Source: Marinicella meishanensis (GTDB lineage: Bacteria; Pseudomonadota; Gammaproteobacteria; Xanthomonadales; Marinicellaceae). From it: a DNA stretch of 64,000 bases. The notes under the pieces were generated by a model. The model made no database searches and was not told the origin of the DNA. It was given only the letters and a program-made list of their open reading frames with translations. The DNA lies in the NCBI RefSeq assembly GCF_019931145.1, contig NZ_JAIOUV010000002.1:372001-436000 (forward strand). The letters run 5' to 3'. This document shows positions 50,787 to 59,361 of the stretch, piece after piece (positions within the stretch are counted from its first letter, which is position 1; each line of letters starts with the position of its first letter). A program made the position numbers and the translations under genes.

Positions 50787-52238
50787 TCACTGCTGTGTGC
50801 CACTCATGCCACCACGGGCAATGTCGGCTTTATCCAGCAAGTATTCAGTGGACCACTGGCCACCCAATTGCTGAGCTTGGTTGGTATAAAAGTTTTCCAA
50901 ACCAATGGCCACTTGGAAGGAAAAATCGGTGGAATAAGACACCTCGGGGTTCATCGACACCCCGCATTGGGTGTTTTGGAACCATTCCATCCAAATCTCA
51001 CCACCGCCACCCAAAGGCGGCAATTGACCACCGGCAGGTCGGTCAGCCGTGTTGGCCGTCGGTGGAAACATGGTGCGCACCGGTGGGTATTGGGCCGCCA
51101 TGTGACAGCCCATGCAAGACACCGTGCTCAAATCCGCCGGTCCACACAACCGGGAATTCCACCCCAGGTGTTGTGGCGGCAAGGGCTGATCGACAAAAAT
51201 CACGGTTTCTTTCAGGTCTGGATTGACGATGTCTTTCACCGGTTTGGGTGGAAATGGGTTGACCTTGTTGTCTTTGATGTCCGGGTCATTGCCCCACTGC
51301 AGGCCCAAGGGCACCAAATTCATGAATTGGCTTTTTTTGCTGTTCACCGCGCCGTTGTAAACCAGCGTGCCAAACACCCAACCGGTGAAATCATCCGAGC
51401 GGGGATCGCGCACGGCGATGTCCATTTGCAACAAATTCACCGCGCCCACTTTGCGGGTGGACGAACCAAAACTTTCCTGGATATAGGCTTGCCATTGCAT
51501 CGGATTTTGTAATTGAGGCACTTCGGTCACCGGGGCATCGGTCAACAACAACTTGGCGAACACCGAACCAGGGATGAAGCCGCCACCATAGCGTTTGTCC
51601 ATGGCACTGGGATCTGGGTTGTTGGGATCATTCCACATCCGACCGAGGGAATAACTGGCATACTCATTGACCAAAGTGATGGCGTAGATGGTGTGTTCAT
51701 TGGTTTGTTCGGCGGCAAACTGATACGGCACGGCATTGATTTCGGTGATCAAACCGCGAAACCCTTCGGTGCCGCCATTGGGTGGGAAATCTTGCGGCAT
51801 GTGCAACCAAGGCAGATGCACCCACTCACGGATTTTGTTGCCATGGGGATCCCAGGCAATTGGACCGCCACCAAAGGCCGGGATGTTGCCCTCAAAAGAA
51901 TAATCCCGCGCCGCTTCCAAGTACTTCAGTGGTTCCTTTTGAAAATCAATTTTCATGAACTTGGGCCAGTTCTTTTTCGGTGGCACCTCGGTGGCGTAAT
52001 TGGTTTTCAGCCTGAAAATGGGTAAATAATTGGGGTTGGGCGTTTGCGTGTTGGGCAGGTACTTGGCGTATTTTTGGTTGTATGTGGCAGGGTCCACCAT
52101 CCAATAAAAATCAGGAAAGCCCATGCCTTGGGTTTTCTTGTGCTTGGGCCCCGGCTCGGCGCTGGCTGATAGGCCCAATAAAAGACCAAGAATCAAAGTG
52201 ATCAGTTGCTTACTGCTGAGGTGTCTGGATGTTTGCAT
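50787..52238 (-). CDS. Exported c-type cytochrome-like protein heading the purine cluster
   Basis: A 483-residue protein. The start at 52238 (MQTSRHLSSKQLITLILGLL) gives a signal peptide ending near LSASAEPG and follows GGAG. It has one haem c motif (CMGCHMAA near residue 385) and many Trp and Pro; WMVDPATYNQKYAKYLP near the N-terminus is distinctive. I do not recognise a named family. It lies 73 bp before the fusion gene on the same strand. It could serve as an electron acceptor or in a separate periplasmic reaction, but the fusion protein looks cytoplasmic. Confidence 0.82.
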   Translation of the reverse strand: MQTSRHLSSKQLITLILGLLLGLSASAEPGPKHKKTQGMGFPDFYWMVDPATYNQKYAKYLPNTQTPNPNYLPIFRLKTNYATEVPPKKNWPKFMKIDFQKEPLKYLEAARDYSFEGNIPAFGGGPIAWDPHGNKIREWVHLPWLHMPQDFPPNGGTEGFRGLITEINAVPYQFAAEQTNEHTIYAITLVNEYASYSLGRMWNDPNNPDPSAMDKRYGGGFIPGSVFAKLLLTDAPVTEVPQLQNPMQWQAYIQESFGSSTRKVGAVNLLQMDIAVRDPRSDDFTGWVFGTLVYNGAVNSKKSQFMNLVPLGLQWGNDPDIKDNKVNPFPPKPVKDIVNPDLKETVIFVDQPLPPQHLGWNSRLCGPADLSTVSCMGCHMAAQYPPVRTMFPPTANTADRPAGGQLPPLGGGGEIWMEWFQNTQCGVSMNPEVSYSTDFSFQVAIGLENFYTNQAQQLGGQWSTEYLLDKADIARGGMSGTQQ

Positions 52239-52664
52239 GATGTCGGCTCCGAAAAATTGATGAGAAAAAACTGTTTGTGTACAGATTTTTTGCGTGAGCA
52301 GTCGCCGAGAAGACATGCCGAATAGACATGGTGATCATGTGGGTGGTAAGAATCAGTTTTGACACAGGTATTTAACACACCTGAACTCCCCCTGGCTGAT
52401 TGCTGAATGCAATGTCAATCACCAAAGAGGTGCCGCCATGGTCGTTTGACCAGCGACCGCCGTGATTCACATTACCCCGGTACAAAGGTTGGATGTCGTT
52501 GAATTTTGATGTTTGTGATCCGCCCTTTTCCCCTTTTCATATTTGCACCGAGGAGGCATTTTGTCAATATATTTTGTACATTAATGGCCGGAATAATTCA
52601 TCAATCAGCCTGATTTATTTTGTGAACATTCGCACGGATTGGAGCCCTGGCCAGAGGCTCGGAT
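52239..52664. other. Intergenic region upstream of the purine cluster
   Basis: A 426-bp gap without a convincing gene, more AT-rich in parts than the flanking genes. It should contain the promoter of the purine cluster on the minus strand. I found only short imperfect inverted repeats, such as CAGGT with ACCTG at 52364-52383, and no confident promoter. Confidence 0.4.
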
Positions 52665-54179
52665 TCAGCTGAGCTGCTCGCGAACTTGGGGCATGATGCG
52701 CTTGCTGACCGGCACTTTGGCCCCTTGCGTCAAGCACAGTTGACCCGCCCCAGACGGACTGCGTTCCAAAGCACTGATCAAGGTGGTATTGACCAGGTAT
52801 GAGCGGTGGGTTTTCAAAAAAGTGGTGGGCAGACGCAATGACAATTCGGTCAAGCTGCCATGGAACAACTTGACCGAGCCTTGGGTGTCAACCAATTCCA
52901 CATAATCACCAGCCCCTTTGCAGTAGGCCAAGTCCTTGACCCGCAACCACTCGGTTTTACCGGCGCTGCGAATTTCGATTTTTTCGGTGCTGTCCTGCAG
53001 CGTTTTTTGTTCGATGATCTGTTGCAATTGTTGGGCTCTGGCCTGGTATTTCAACTGCAGTTGTTGGTCCTGGCTGGCTTGTTTGGCTTGCTGCGCCATC
53101 AGCATGAAAATCAGCCCAGCCACAAAATAATAGTAAACCGTGTCGATGAAACTGTAGGCGTTCAAGAATATCACCACCACAAACAACACCAACAGCAGCG
53201 ACAACCAGCCCAACCGTCGGCCTTGGCTGAACCGGGCCCAGAGCAAATAAGCCATGGCCAGCAACACCGATAACAAGATGGCCAACACACTTTTGCTGTC
53301 AAAACCGGGCACCGCAGCAATGACCAGCAACACCACAGCCGCACTCAAGGCCCCATGCAGCCACCGCCTGGTCAGGGGCAAACCCTTAAGCACATAGGCC
53401 AACAAACTCCAACCAAAGGCCAAAGAGCAGGCCAAAATCAGCAACAAGCGCACATCCTGCCAATGATATGGGTAGGCTGACAAGCCCCGATACACCTCAA
53501 TGAACAATTGCGCCGCCGCCATCAAGGCCATCAGCGGCAACAGCCAAACCTGTTGGGGTAAACGTTTTAGCCAGGTCACCAAGGTCAAATAAAAGAAGCC
53601 CAAAACCAACACCCCAAATGGCAATAGAGAAGGCCAGTAATGGCGCAGGATGCCATCGGTGGGTGGACGGTATGGACTGATGGTGATGCCATGAATGGGG
53701 TGGGCCAAAGTGAGCCACCCATGGTGGGCAGACAGCAACAGCTGTAATTGGTTGTTGGTCGGTTGCAGGCGATCGCTGGGCAGATGAATCACCGCATCAA
53801 TCAGACCAGGCTGCTCGGCTTCTGCCGTCATGGCTGGCTCGCCGTTGCGGCCCAAAAACTGACCATTCAGCCACACCTGGGCACTGGCCTTACCGGAAAT
53901 GAACACACCCAATGGCGCCTGGCTGGCTAAGGTCTGTGGATCCAGGGTCACATCGATGGCCACCCACAACAGTTGATGTTGTGGGTCCAGCCGAGCCAAG
54001 GCCTGATCATAGCAAGGATCCGCTGAAAAATCAGGCATCTCTTCAGCCACCACCTGCTGCCCATCCACCAGGCAGGCACGCACCATCCCCGTGTCATTCA
54101 GGGGGGCTGCCAAAGCCATCCCGGTTGTCAACCAACCAGTCAGCAGGAAACACATTTGATGAACAGTACGGGTACCCAT
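52665..54179 (-). CDS. Membrane-bound LytTR-family transcriptional regulator
   Basis: A 504-residue protein with a signal-like N-terminus, an extracytoplasmic domain of about 150 residues (VWLNGQFLGRNGE, a 7TMR-DISM-like beta domain), seven or so membrane helices (about 183-365), a coiled coil (DQQLQLKYQARAQQLQQIIE) and a C-terminal LytTR DNA-binding domain. In the last, WLRVKDLAYCKGAGDYVELV and TTFLKTHRSYLVN are diagnostic. It therefore senses an outside signal and binds DNA directly. It lies 426 bp upstream of the purine cluster on the same strand and may regulate it; that is inference. Confidence 0.88.
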   Translation of the reverse strand: MGTRTVHQMCFLLTGWLTTGMALAAPLNDTGMVRACLVDGQQVVAEEMPDFSADPCYDQALARLDPQHQLLWVAIDVTLDPQTLASQAPLGVFISGKASAQVWLNGQFLGRNGEPAMTAEAEQPGLIDAVIHLPSDRLQPTNNQLQLLLSAHHGWLTLAHPIHGITISPYRPPTDGILRHYWPSLLPFGVLVLGFFYLTLVTWLKRLPQQVWLLPLMALMAAAQLFIEVYRGLSAYPYHWQDVRLLLILACSLAFGWSLLAYVLKGLPLTRRWLHGALSAAVVLLVIAAVPGFDSKSVLAILLSVLLAMAYLLWARFSQGRRLGWLSLLLVLFVVVIFLNAYSFIDTVYYYFVAGLIFMLMAQQAKQASQDQQLQLKYQARAQQLQQIIEQKTLQDSTEKIEIRSAGKTEWLRVKDLAYCKGAGDYVELVDTQGSVKLFHGSLTELSLRLPTTFLKTHRSYLVNTTLISALERSPSGAGQLCLTQGAKVPVSKRIMPQVREQLS

Positions 54180-54310
54180 AAGCCCATCCTAAGTCTTTTC
54201 AAAAAAGGAACCAAGCCCGTTGACCGAAATTTCCTGACCGTTGACCGAAACACCGCTCAAAAGGGGGCTTGGCGCTGCTATGGTGGTGACATTCTACACG
54301 AAAAAATACC

Positions 54311-55735
54311 ATGAAATTTTGGATCTCACTGCTCACCCTGATGGCCATCTCCCACGGACAAGGTCGTCCATTAACCAACGAACAAGCCATTGAATTTGCC
54401 TCTGCCGACCGCGACAGTCCGGGACAAACTGTCGCTGCCTATCAAGGGTACTTTGAAGTCACGGAAAACCGCCAAAAGAACCACAGCAGAACACTCAAGC
54501 TGCACTATGTGCGATTTCCCAGCACCAGTGACAACCCCGGGCCACCGATTGTGTATTTGGCTGGTGGTCCAGGAGGTTCGGGCATCGCCACCGCCAAACA
54601 CCGCCGCTATGCGCTGTTCATGGCCTTGCGCGAAGTGGCCGATGTGATCGCCTTGGACCAACGTGGCACCGGTCAATCCAATGACTTGCCCCGCTGCCAA
54701 TCGTCACAGCACGTCCCTCAAGAACAGCCCATCAACGATCAACAATACATCGCCCTCAACCAAGCTGCCATGACAGACTGCCTGGCTTTTTGGCAACAAC
54801 AAGGGGTGGATTTGAAGGCGTACAACACGCTGGAAAGCGTGCATGACTTGGCGTCACTGCGACAACACCTGGGGGCTGAAAAAATCAGTTTATGGGGGAT
54901 TTCATACGGCAGTCATTTGGCCTTGGCGGCGATCAAATACCGCCCCGAAATGTTGCACAAAGTGATGATCGCCAGTGTCGAAGGCTTGGCCCAGACCATC
55001 AAACTGCCGGCCCGCACAGATGCCTATTTCGACCGTTTACAACAGTACCTCAACCAACAACAAACCCAGGCTTTTGACATCCAAGCCATGATGCAAGAAG
55101 TCCATGCCAAGCTGGATCAAGAACCAGTGGTGTTTGAGTGGCAAAATGAATCAGGGCAAACCGTACGCTACCACCTGCAGTCCCGTGACATGCGTCAAAT
55201 GGCCGCCGCCATGATTGCCGACCCGGCCCGTGCACAACAAATGCTGCAACTGTATTTTGCCGTGCAAGCCGGCATCACGACACCGCTCAAGAGCATCGTA
55301 CAACAACACATGGACCCCACCGAAGCCATCGGCTTCTCGGCCATGAGCACTGCCATGGACCTGGCCTCGGGTATCGGCACCGACCGCTTCAAAACCGTGG
55401 CCCAACAGGCTCAATCGGCGCTGTTGGGGACTTACCTGAACTTCAGTTACCATTTCACCGACTTGGCCATCAAACATGGGCTGGATCTGGGCGATGATTT
55501 TCGCCGCTTACCGCACAGCGACGTGCCCACCTTGGTCATCTCGGGCACCCTCGACGGACGCACTTACATCGAGAGCCAGTTGGAGGCCACTGCCGGCCTG
55601 CGCCAACGCCAAACCATCCAGGTGGTCAATGCCGGACACAACCTGTTCAAATCTTCACCCTTGGTGATCAAGAACATGCTGCTCTTCATGCGTGATTTAC
55701 CGCTGGCTGATCCGGTGATCACCGCCCAACCCTGA
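54311..55735 (+). CDS. Exported alpha/beta hydrolase, S33 aminopeptidase-like
   Basis: A 474-residue protein with a signal peptide (FWISLLTLMAISHGQG). The oxyanion motif YLAGGPGGSG and ALDQRGTGQSN are typical of prolyl iminopeptidase/TAP-type peptidases. The nucleophile is in LWGISYGSHLALAA, the acid in ISGTLDGRT and the His in VNAGHNLF. The likely activity is removal of N-terminal residues or short peptides in the periplasm. It is divergent from the LytTR gene. Confidence 0.88.
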   Translation: MKFWISLLTLMAISHGQGRPLTNEQAIEFASADRDSPGQTVAAYQGYFEVTENRQKNHSRTLKLHYVRFPSTSDNPGPPIVYLAGGPGGSGIATAKHRRYALFMALREVADVIALDQRGTGQSNDLPRCQSSQHVPQEQPINDQQYIALNQAAMTDCLAFWQQQGVDLKAYNTLESVHDLASLRQHLGAEKISLWGISYGSHLALAAIKYRPEMLHKVMIASVEGLAQTIKLPARTDAYFDRLQQYLNQQQTQAFDIQAMMQEVHAKLDQEPVVFEWQNESGQTVRYHLQSRDMRQMAAAMIADPARAQQMLQLYFAVQAGITTPLKSIVQQHMDPTEAIGFSAMSTAMDLASGIGTDRFKTVAQQAQSALLGTYLNFSYHFTDLAIKHGLDLGDDFRRLPHSDVPTLVISGTLDGRTYIESQLEATAGLRQRQTIQVVNAGHNLFKSSPLVIKNMLLFMRDLPLADPVITAQP

Positions 55736-55740
55736 TCGGG

Positions 55741-55785
55741 CAACCAGAATTGGTTGGTCCAGGCACCGCTGGCAAGCGGCGGTGC
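55741..55785. other. Two small hairpins after the S33 hydrolase gene
   Basis: CAACCA-GAAT-TGGTTG (55741-55756) and GCACCGC with GCGGTGC (55763-55785) form perfect short stems directly after the stop. There is no T run. They probably mark the end of the message. Confidence 0.4.
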
Positions 55786-55842
55786 ATTGGCCAACACCCA
55801 GATTGTTTGCTATAGTGATTGACGGTTTATCGGGGCGTCATC

Positions 55843-56688
55843 ATGAAATTTGTCTTTTGTTTGTTGCTGATTTGTGGACTGTGGCTACCGGCTCAGGCCA
55901 CTGAAAAATTGAGCCATGAAAAATTGGCCCATGAAAAATTGACTCAGGTCAGTTTTCAGTCAGTCACCGCATGGTTCCACCGCCAAGCCGATGCCCAAGT
56001 CAGTTACGGACCACACCCTTTGCAGTTTGGCTGGTTGTGGCAAGTGGATCAAAGCAGCAACAAACCCTTGGTGGTGATCGTCCATGGCGGCTGTTGGTTG
56101 AATGCTTTCGGCGTTGATCACACCTTTGCCATGGCCACCGCTTTGACGGCCCAAGGCCACCCGGTGTGGTCACTGGAATACCGCCGCAGCGGTGACCCAG
56201 GGGGTGGTTGGCCAGGCTCCTTGGCCGATGTCAAACTGGCCTTGTCCAATTTGCACGCCTTAAAACCGCATGGCATCGACCCCGACTCCTTGGTGCTGAT
56301 GGGCCATTCAGCCGGTGGGCACCTGGCCTTGTTGGCCGCGGCTGACCTGCCCCAACTGCCAATCAAACAGGTCATCGGCTTGGCCGCCATCACCGACATC
56401 AGCCGCTATGCTTTGGGCGACAACAGCTGCCAGCAAGCGACCACCCAGTTCATGGGCGGCTTGCCCCATGAACAGCCCGAGGCCTATCACCAAGCCAATG
56501 TGTTGTACCGCAACTTGCCAGCAGTCACGCTGTTGTTGCAAGGCGATGCCGATCGCATTGTTCCGGTGCTGCAAGCACAGTTACATGGGGTCAAGAGCGA
56601 GCTGGTATCGGGTGCCGGTCATTTCGACTGGATCCACCCAGACAGTGCCGCGTTTCAAGTTTTACTGCGTCACTTGGCCCATGAATGA
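55843..56688 (+). CDS. Exported alpha/beta hydrolase, esterase/kynurenine formamidase-like
   Basis: A 281-residue hydrolase; start at 55843 (MKFVFCLLLICGLWLPAQA) with a signal peptide. Directly after cleavage it has three copies of a five-residue unit (EKLSHEKLAHEKLTQ). The HGG oxyanion motif (VIVHGGCWLNAF), nucleophile LMGHSAGGHLAL, acid QGDADRIVP and His GAGHFDWIHP are all present. It resembles small esterases near BD-FAE and kynurenine formamidase; the substrate is unknown. Its end overlaps the DksA-like gene by 8 bp. Confidence 0.88.
   Translation: MKFVFCLLLICGLWLPAQATEKLSHEKLAHEKLTQVSFQSVTAWFHRQADAQVSYGPHPLQFGWLWQVDQSSNKPLVVIVHGGCWLNAFGVDHTFAMATALTAQGHPVWSLEYRRSGDPGGGWPGSLADVKLALSNLHALKPHGIDPDSLVLMGHSAGGHLALLAAADLPQLPIKQVIGLAAITDISRYALGDNSCQQATTQFMGGLPHEQPEAYHQANVLYRNLPAVTLLLQGDADRIVPVLQAQLHGVKSELVSGAGHFDWIHPDSAAFQVLLRHLAHE
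55903..55947 (+). repeat. Three in-frame 15-bp repeats
   Basis: GAAAAATTGAGCCAT, GAAAAATTGGCCCAT and GAAAAATTGACTCAG follow one another just after the signal peptide of the hydrolase and encode a repeated Glu-Lys-Leu-x-His unit. The unit length keeps the frame, so copy number could vary without harm. Confidence 0.8.
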
Positions 56689-57022
56689 CGCGCAGGAACA
56701 TGAATTCAAACATCGCTTACTGGCCTTGAAAGCGGAGTTGGAAGCGCGCCATGACCACAACCAAGCGGCCTTGGACACGGTCGAATTGGATCATAACCGC
56801 GTCGGCCGTTTGTCCCGCATGGATGTCATGCAGGGCCAACAAATGGCGCAAGAGGCCGAGCGACACCGGTTGCGAAAACTGCAACAAGTCGATGGCGCCC
56901 TGAGGCGACTGGCACAGGGGCTGTATGGCCTGTGCTTCGTGTGTGACCAGGCCATTGCCTTGGAACGCTTGCGCTTTGATCCCACCTTAACCCGCTGTGT
57001 CACTTGCAGTGAGGAGGACTGA
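56681..57022 (+). CDS. TraR/DksA-type zinc-finger protein
   Basis: A 113-residue protein. The N-terminal coiled coil contains DHNRVGRLSRMDVMQGQQMA, standard for the family, and the C-terminal zinc finger is CFVCDQ...CVTC (four Cys). DksA-like proteins bind the RNA polymerase secondary channel; short versions like this are less well understood. It lies between the hydrolase (8-bp overlap) and the antiporter (TGATG overlap), so the three are translated together. Confidence 0.9.
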   Translation: MNDAQEHEFKHRLLALKAELEARHDHNQAALDTVELDHNRVGRLSRMDVMQGQQMAQEAERHRLRKLQQVDGALRRLAQGLYGLCFVCDQAIALERLRFDPTLTRCVTCSEED

Positions 57023-58308
57023 TGGCTGACGGCATGTTGATCCAAAATGTGGTGTTTTCGCTGGTCATCATGATCATAGCCAGTTTGTTGGCTGAACCCT
57101 TGGCCCGCTTGTTTCGCTTGCCCTTTGTGGCGTTTTTGATTGTGGTGGGCTTTTTGGGCTCGGAATGGGTGGTGTGGTTGGGCTATGACACCGGCATCCG
57201 CTTTCATAATTTCAACACCTTGGTGTTTTATGTGTTTTTACCGATCATCATTTTTGAATCGGCCTATCGCATCCACCAAAGCACTTTGTGGCGCAATTTG
57301 TGGCCCATCCTCATGTTGGCCATGCCGATCATGCTGATCTCAGCCGGTTTGGCGGCCTTGCTGATTTATTGGGGGATCGGTCACAGCAGCGGCTTTCCGA
57401 TTTATTCGGCGCTGGTGGCTGGGGCCATCTTGGTGGCCACCGACCCCATGGCCGTGGTCAGCCACCTCAAACGCATCCAGGCACCGGCTGACATCACCAC
57501 CCTGATCGAAGGCGAAAGCCTGTTCAATGATGCCATCGCTGTGGTGCTGTTCACCACCTTGCTGGGGCTGGCCATGTCGGCCCAAACCGCGGCCCAAGAG
57601 GGCTCCTCGCTGGATGCCATGGCCCAGGTGATTGATTTCTTGAAGATGTTTTTTGGCGGCCTGTTGTGGGGCGTGCTGTGTGGCTTATTGGGGGCGTTTT
57701 TGAGTTATTTGATCGTCACCCGCATTTTGGAGAATGTGTTGTTGGTGTCAGTGGCCTATGGCTCATTTTTAATCGCTGAGGACTATTTGTCGGTCTCCGG
57801 CCTGATGGCGGTGTTGGCCGCTGGTCTGATCATGAACCAAGCCCATGAAAAATTCATCGAAGCCGAAGACCGCACTTTCATTCATTACTGGTGGGAGGTG
57901 ATCAGCTTTTTTGCCAATGCCATGATCTTTATTTTGTTGGGTGTGACCATCACCTTCAGCATGTTCGAGGAGCGCTGGTTGGCCATGGTGATTGCCATCG
58001 GTGCGGTGTTGGTGACCCGCGGCATTGCCATTTTTGGACTGCTGCCCTTGCTCACCCTGGGCAGTCGACACCCTGTGGATGATGCCAGCAAGAAAATACT
58101 GTTTTGGGGTGGCACCCGTGGGGCCGTGACTGTGGCCCTGGCATTGTCATTGCCGGTGGAACTGGAGGCCTGGTGGACCATCCAGTCGATGGCCTTTGGT
58201 GTGGTGTTGTTCACTTTGTTTGTGCAGGCGCCCACGGTGCCTTGGCTGTTGCGCCAAACCCACCCCAAGCACACCACCAGCCACATCAATTTGCGCCGCA
58301 AACGGTGA
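57022..58308 (+). CDS. Na+/H+ antiporter, CPA1 (NhaP-like) family
   Basis: A 428-residue protein with about twelve membrane helices. Diagnostic CPA1 segments are LVATDPMAVVSHLKRI, LIEGESLFNDAIAVVLF with the transport Asp, and FWGGTRGAVTVALALSLP. It probably exchanges sodium (or potassium) for protons at the inner membrane. The start overlaps the DksA-like stop by one base. Confidence 0.92.
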   Translation: MADGMLIQNVVFSLVIMIIASLLAEPLARLFRLPFVAFLIVVGFLGSEWVVWLGYDTGIRFHNFNTLVFYVFLPIIIFESAYRIHQSTLWRNLWPILMLAMPIMLISAGLAALLIYWGIGHSSGFPIYSALVAGAILVATDPMAVVSHLKRIQAPADITTLIEGESLFNDAIAVVLFTTLLGLAMSAQTAAQEGSSLDAMAQVIDFLKMFFGGLLWGVLCGLLGAFLSYLIVTRILENVLLVSVAYGSFLIAEDYLSVSGLMAVLAAGLIMNQAHEKFIEAEDRTFIHYWWEVISFFANAMIFILLGVTITFSMFEERWLAMVIAIGAVLVTRGIAIFGLLPLLTLGSRHPVDDASKKILFWGGTRGAVTVALALSLPVELEAWWTIQSMAFGVVLFTLFVQAPTVPWLLRQTHPKHTTSHINLRRKR

Positions 58309-58456
58309 CTTTGTGCGGCCAGCGGGCTGTTTCAGTGAGTACAAAATATCACATAATGAGACCTGCTTCTCATTCTGCACCACGGCTGTTTGATTTTCAC
58401 ATTATAATGTTGAAAGAAAATCAACAATGTAAAGCGTTTTGATTCCAGGAAATCCA

Positions 58457-59356
58457 ATGAAAATTTTGCGTCCTATTTTGTGGCTTGGTTTGAGTGTGTT
58501 GCTGATCAGTGGTTGTGCACCCAAACCCACCAAACCCACTGATCCCACACCACAGCCGGAAACCGAAACCCGGCCAGAGACCAAACCCAAACCCAAACCC
58601 GAACCCAAACCTGAGCCCAAACCTGAGCCCAAACCCGAGCCCAAACCTGAGCCCAAACCCGAGCCCAAACCTGAGGCCAAACCCGAGCCCAAACCTGAGC
58701 CCAAACCCGAGCCCAAACCTGAACCCAAACCAGAACCCGAACCTGAGCCGGGCTTGAGCCTGAAAGGTCAGGTGCAATTGGACCAAAGCCAACTGAAGCG
58801 GCAAGATGCCATCGTCAGCAACACCGTGGTGTATTTTGAACCGGCGGTCAAGAGCAGCCAAGCATTGACCCCGACCCCGGCTGTGATTTCCACCCAAAAC
58901 AAACGCTTTTCACCCGATGTGTTGGCGGTGACGGCCGGTAGCCAAGTGGAGTTTCCCAACTTGGACCGCATTTTGCACAATGTGTTTTCGGTGTCGCCAC
59001 AGGCCGAGTTTGATTTGGGGCTGTACTCAGCCGGCACCACCAAATCAGTCACGTTTGACAATCCCGGCATCATCTATGTGCATTGCAATGTGCACCATTC
59101 GATGCAAGCCGACATCTTGGTGTTGGACACGCCCCATTTCACGCAAGTGGACGACGCCGGTCGCTTTGAGCTGTCGGGTTTGCCCAACCTCAATGGCACC
59201 TTGAAATTTTGGCACCCCAGGGGCGCCATACAATCCCTGGACCTCACGGCCTCAGCGGCCACCACCGGTTTGAACCAAACCATTGACATCACCCGACCCA
59301 AAGTACCGAAACACACCAACAAATTCGGCAAATCTTACCGACCAACGCGAGACTGA
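58457..59356 (+). CDS. Cupredoxin-like lipoprotein with Pro-Lys-Pro-Glu spacer
   Basis: A 299-residue protein. The start at 58457 gives a lipoprotein signal with lipobox LISGC (Cys at about 20). Residues 35-97 are a rigid PKPE repeat spacer. The rest is beta-rich, with a cupredoxin core: [26 protein letters not shown] (His), and [18 protein letters not shown] (Cys, His, Met), the usual type-1 copper set. The layout suggests a copper electron carrier held away from the membrane by a proline-rich rod. The gene is 5 bp upstream of the kinase gene. Confidence 0.85.
   Translation: MKILRPILWLGLSVLLISGCAPKPTKPTDPTPQPETETRPETKPKPKPEPKPEPKPEPKPEPKPEPKPEPKPEAKPEPKPEPKPEPKPEPKPEPEPEPGLSLKGQVQLDQSQLKRQDAIVSNTVVYFEPAVKSSQALTPTPAVISTQNKRFSPDVLAVTAGSQVEFPNLDRILHNVFSVSPQAEFDLGLYSAGTTKSVTFDNPGIIYVHCNVHHSMQADILVLDTPHFTQVDDAGRFELSGLPNLNGTLKFWHPRGAIQSLDLTASAATTGLNQTIDITRPKVPKHTNKFGKSYRPTRD
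58578..58752 (+). repeat. Six-bp-based tandem repeat coding the PKPE spacer
   Basis: CCCGAGCCCAAACCTGAG-type units repeat across about 175 bp and encode Pro-Lys-Pro-Glu. Third positions alternate (CCC/CCT, GAG/GAA), giving a 12-bp higher-order period. Changes by whole units keep the frame. Confidence 0.85.
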
Positions 59357-59361
59357 GTAAC

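Noticed and set aside
58421-58897. Gly/Phe-rich minus-strand frame over the PKPE repeat
   Set aside because: It is the reverse complement of the repeat and has no start signal; long frames are expected opposite such arrays.
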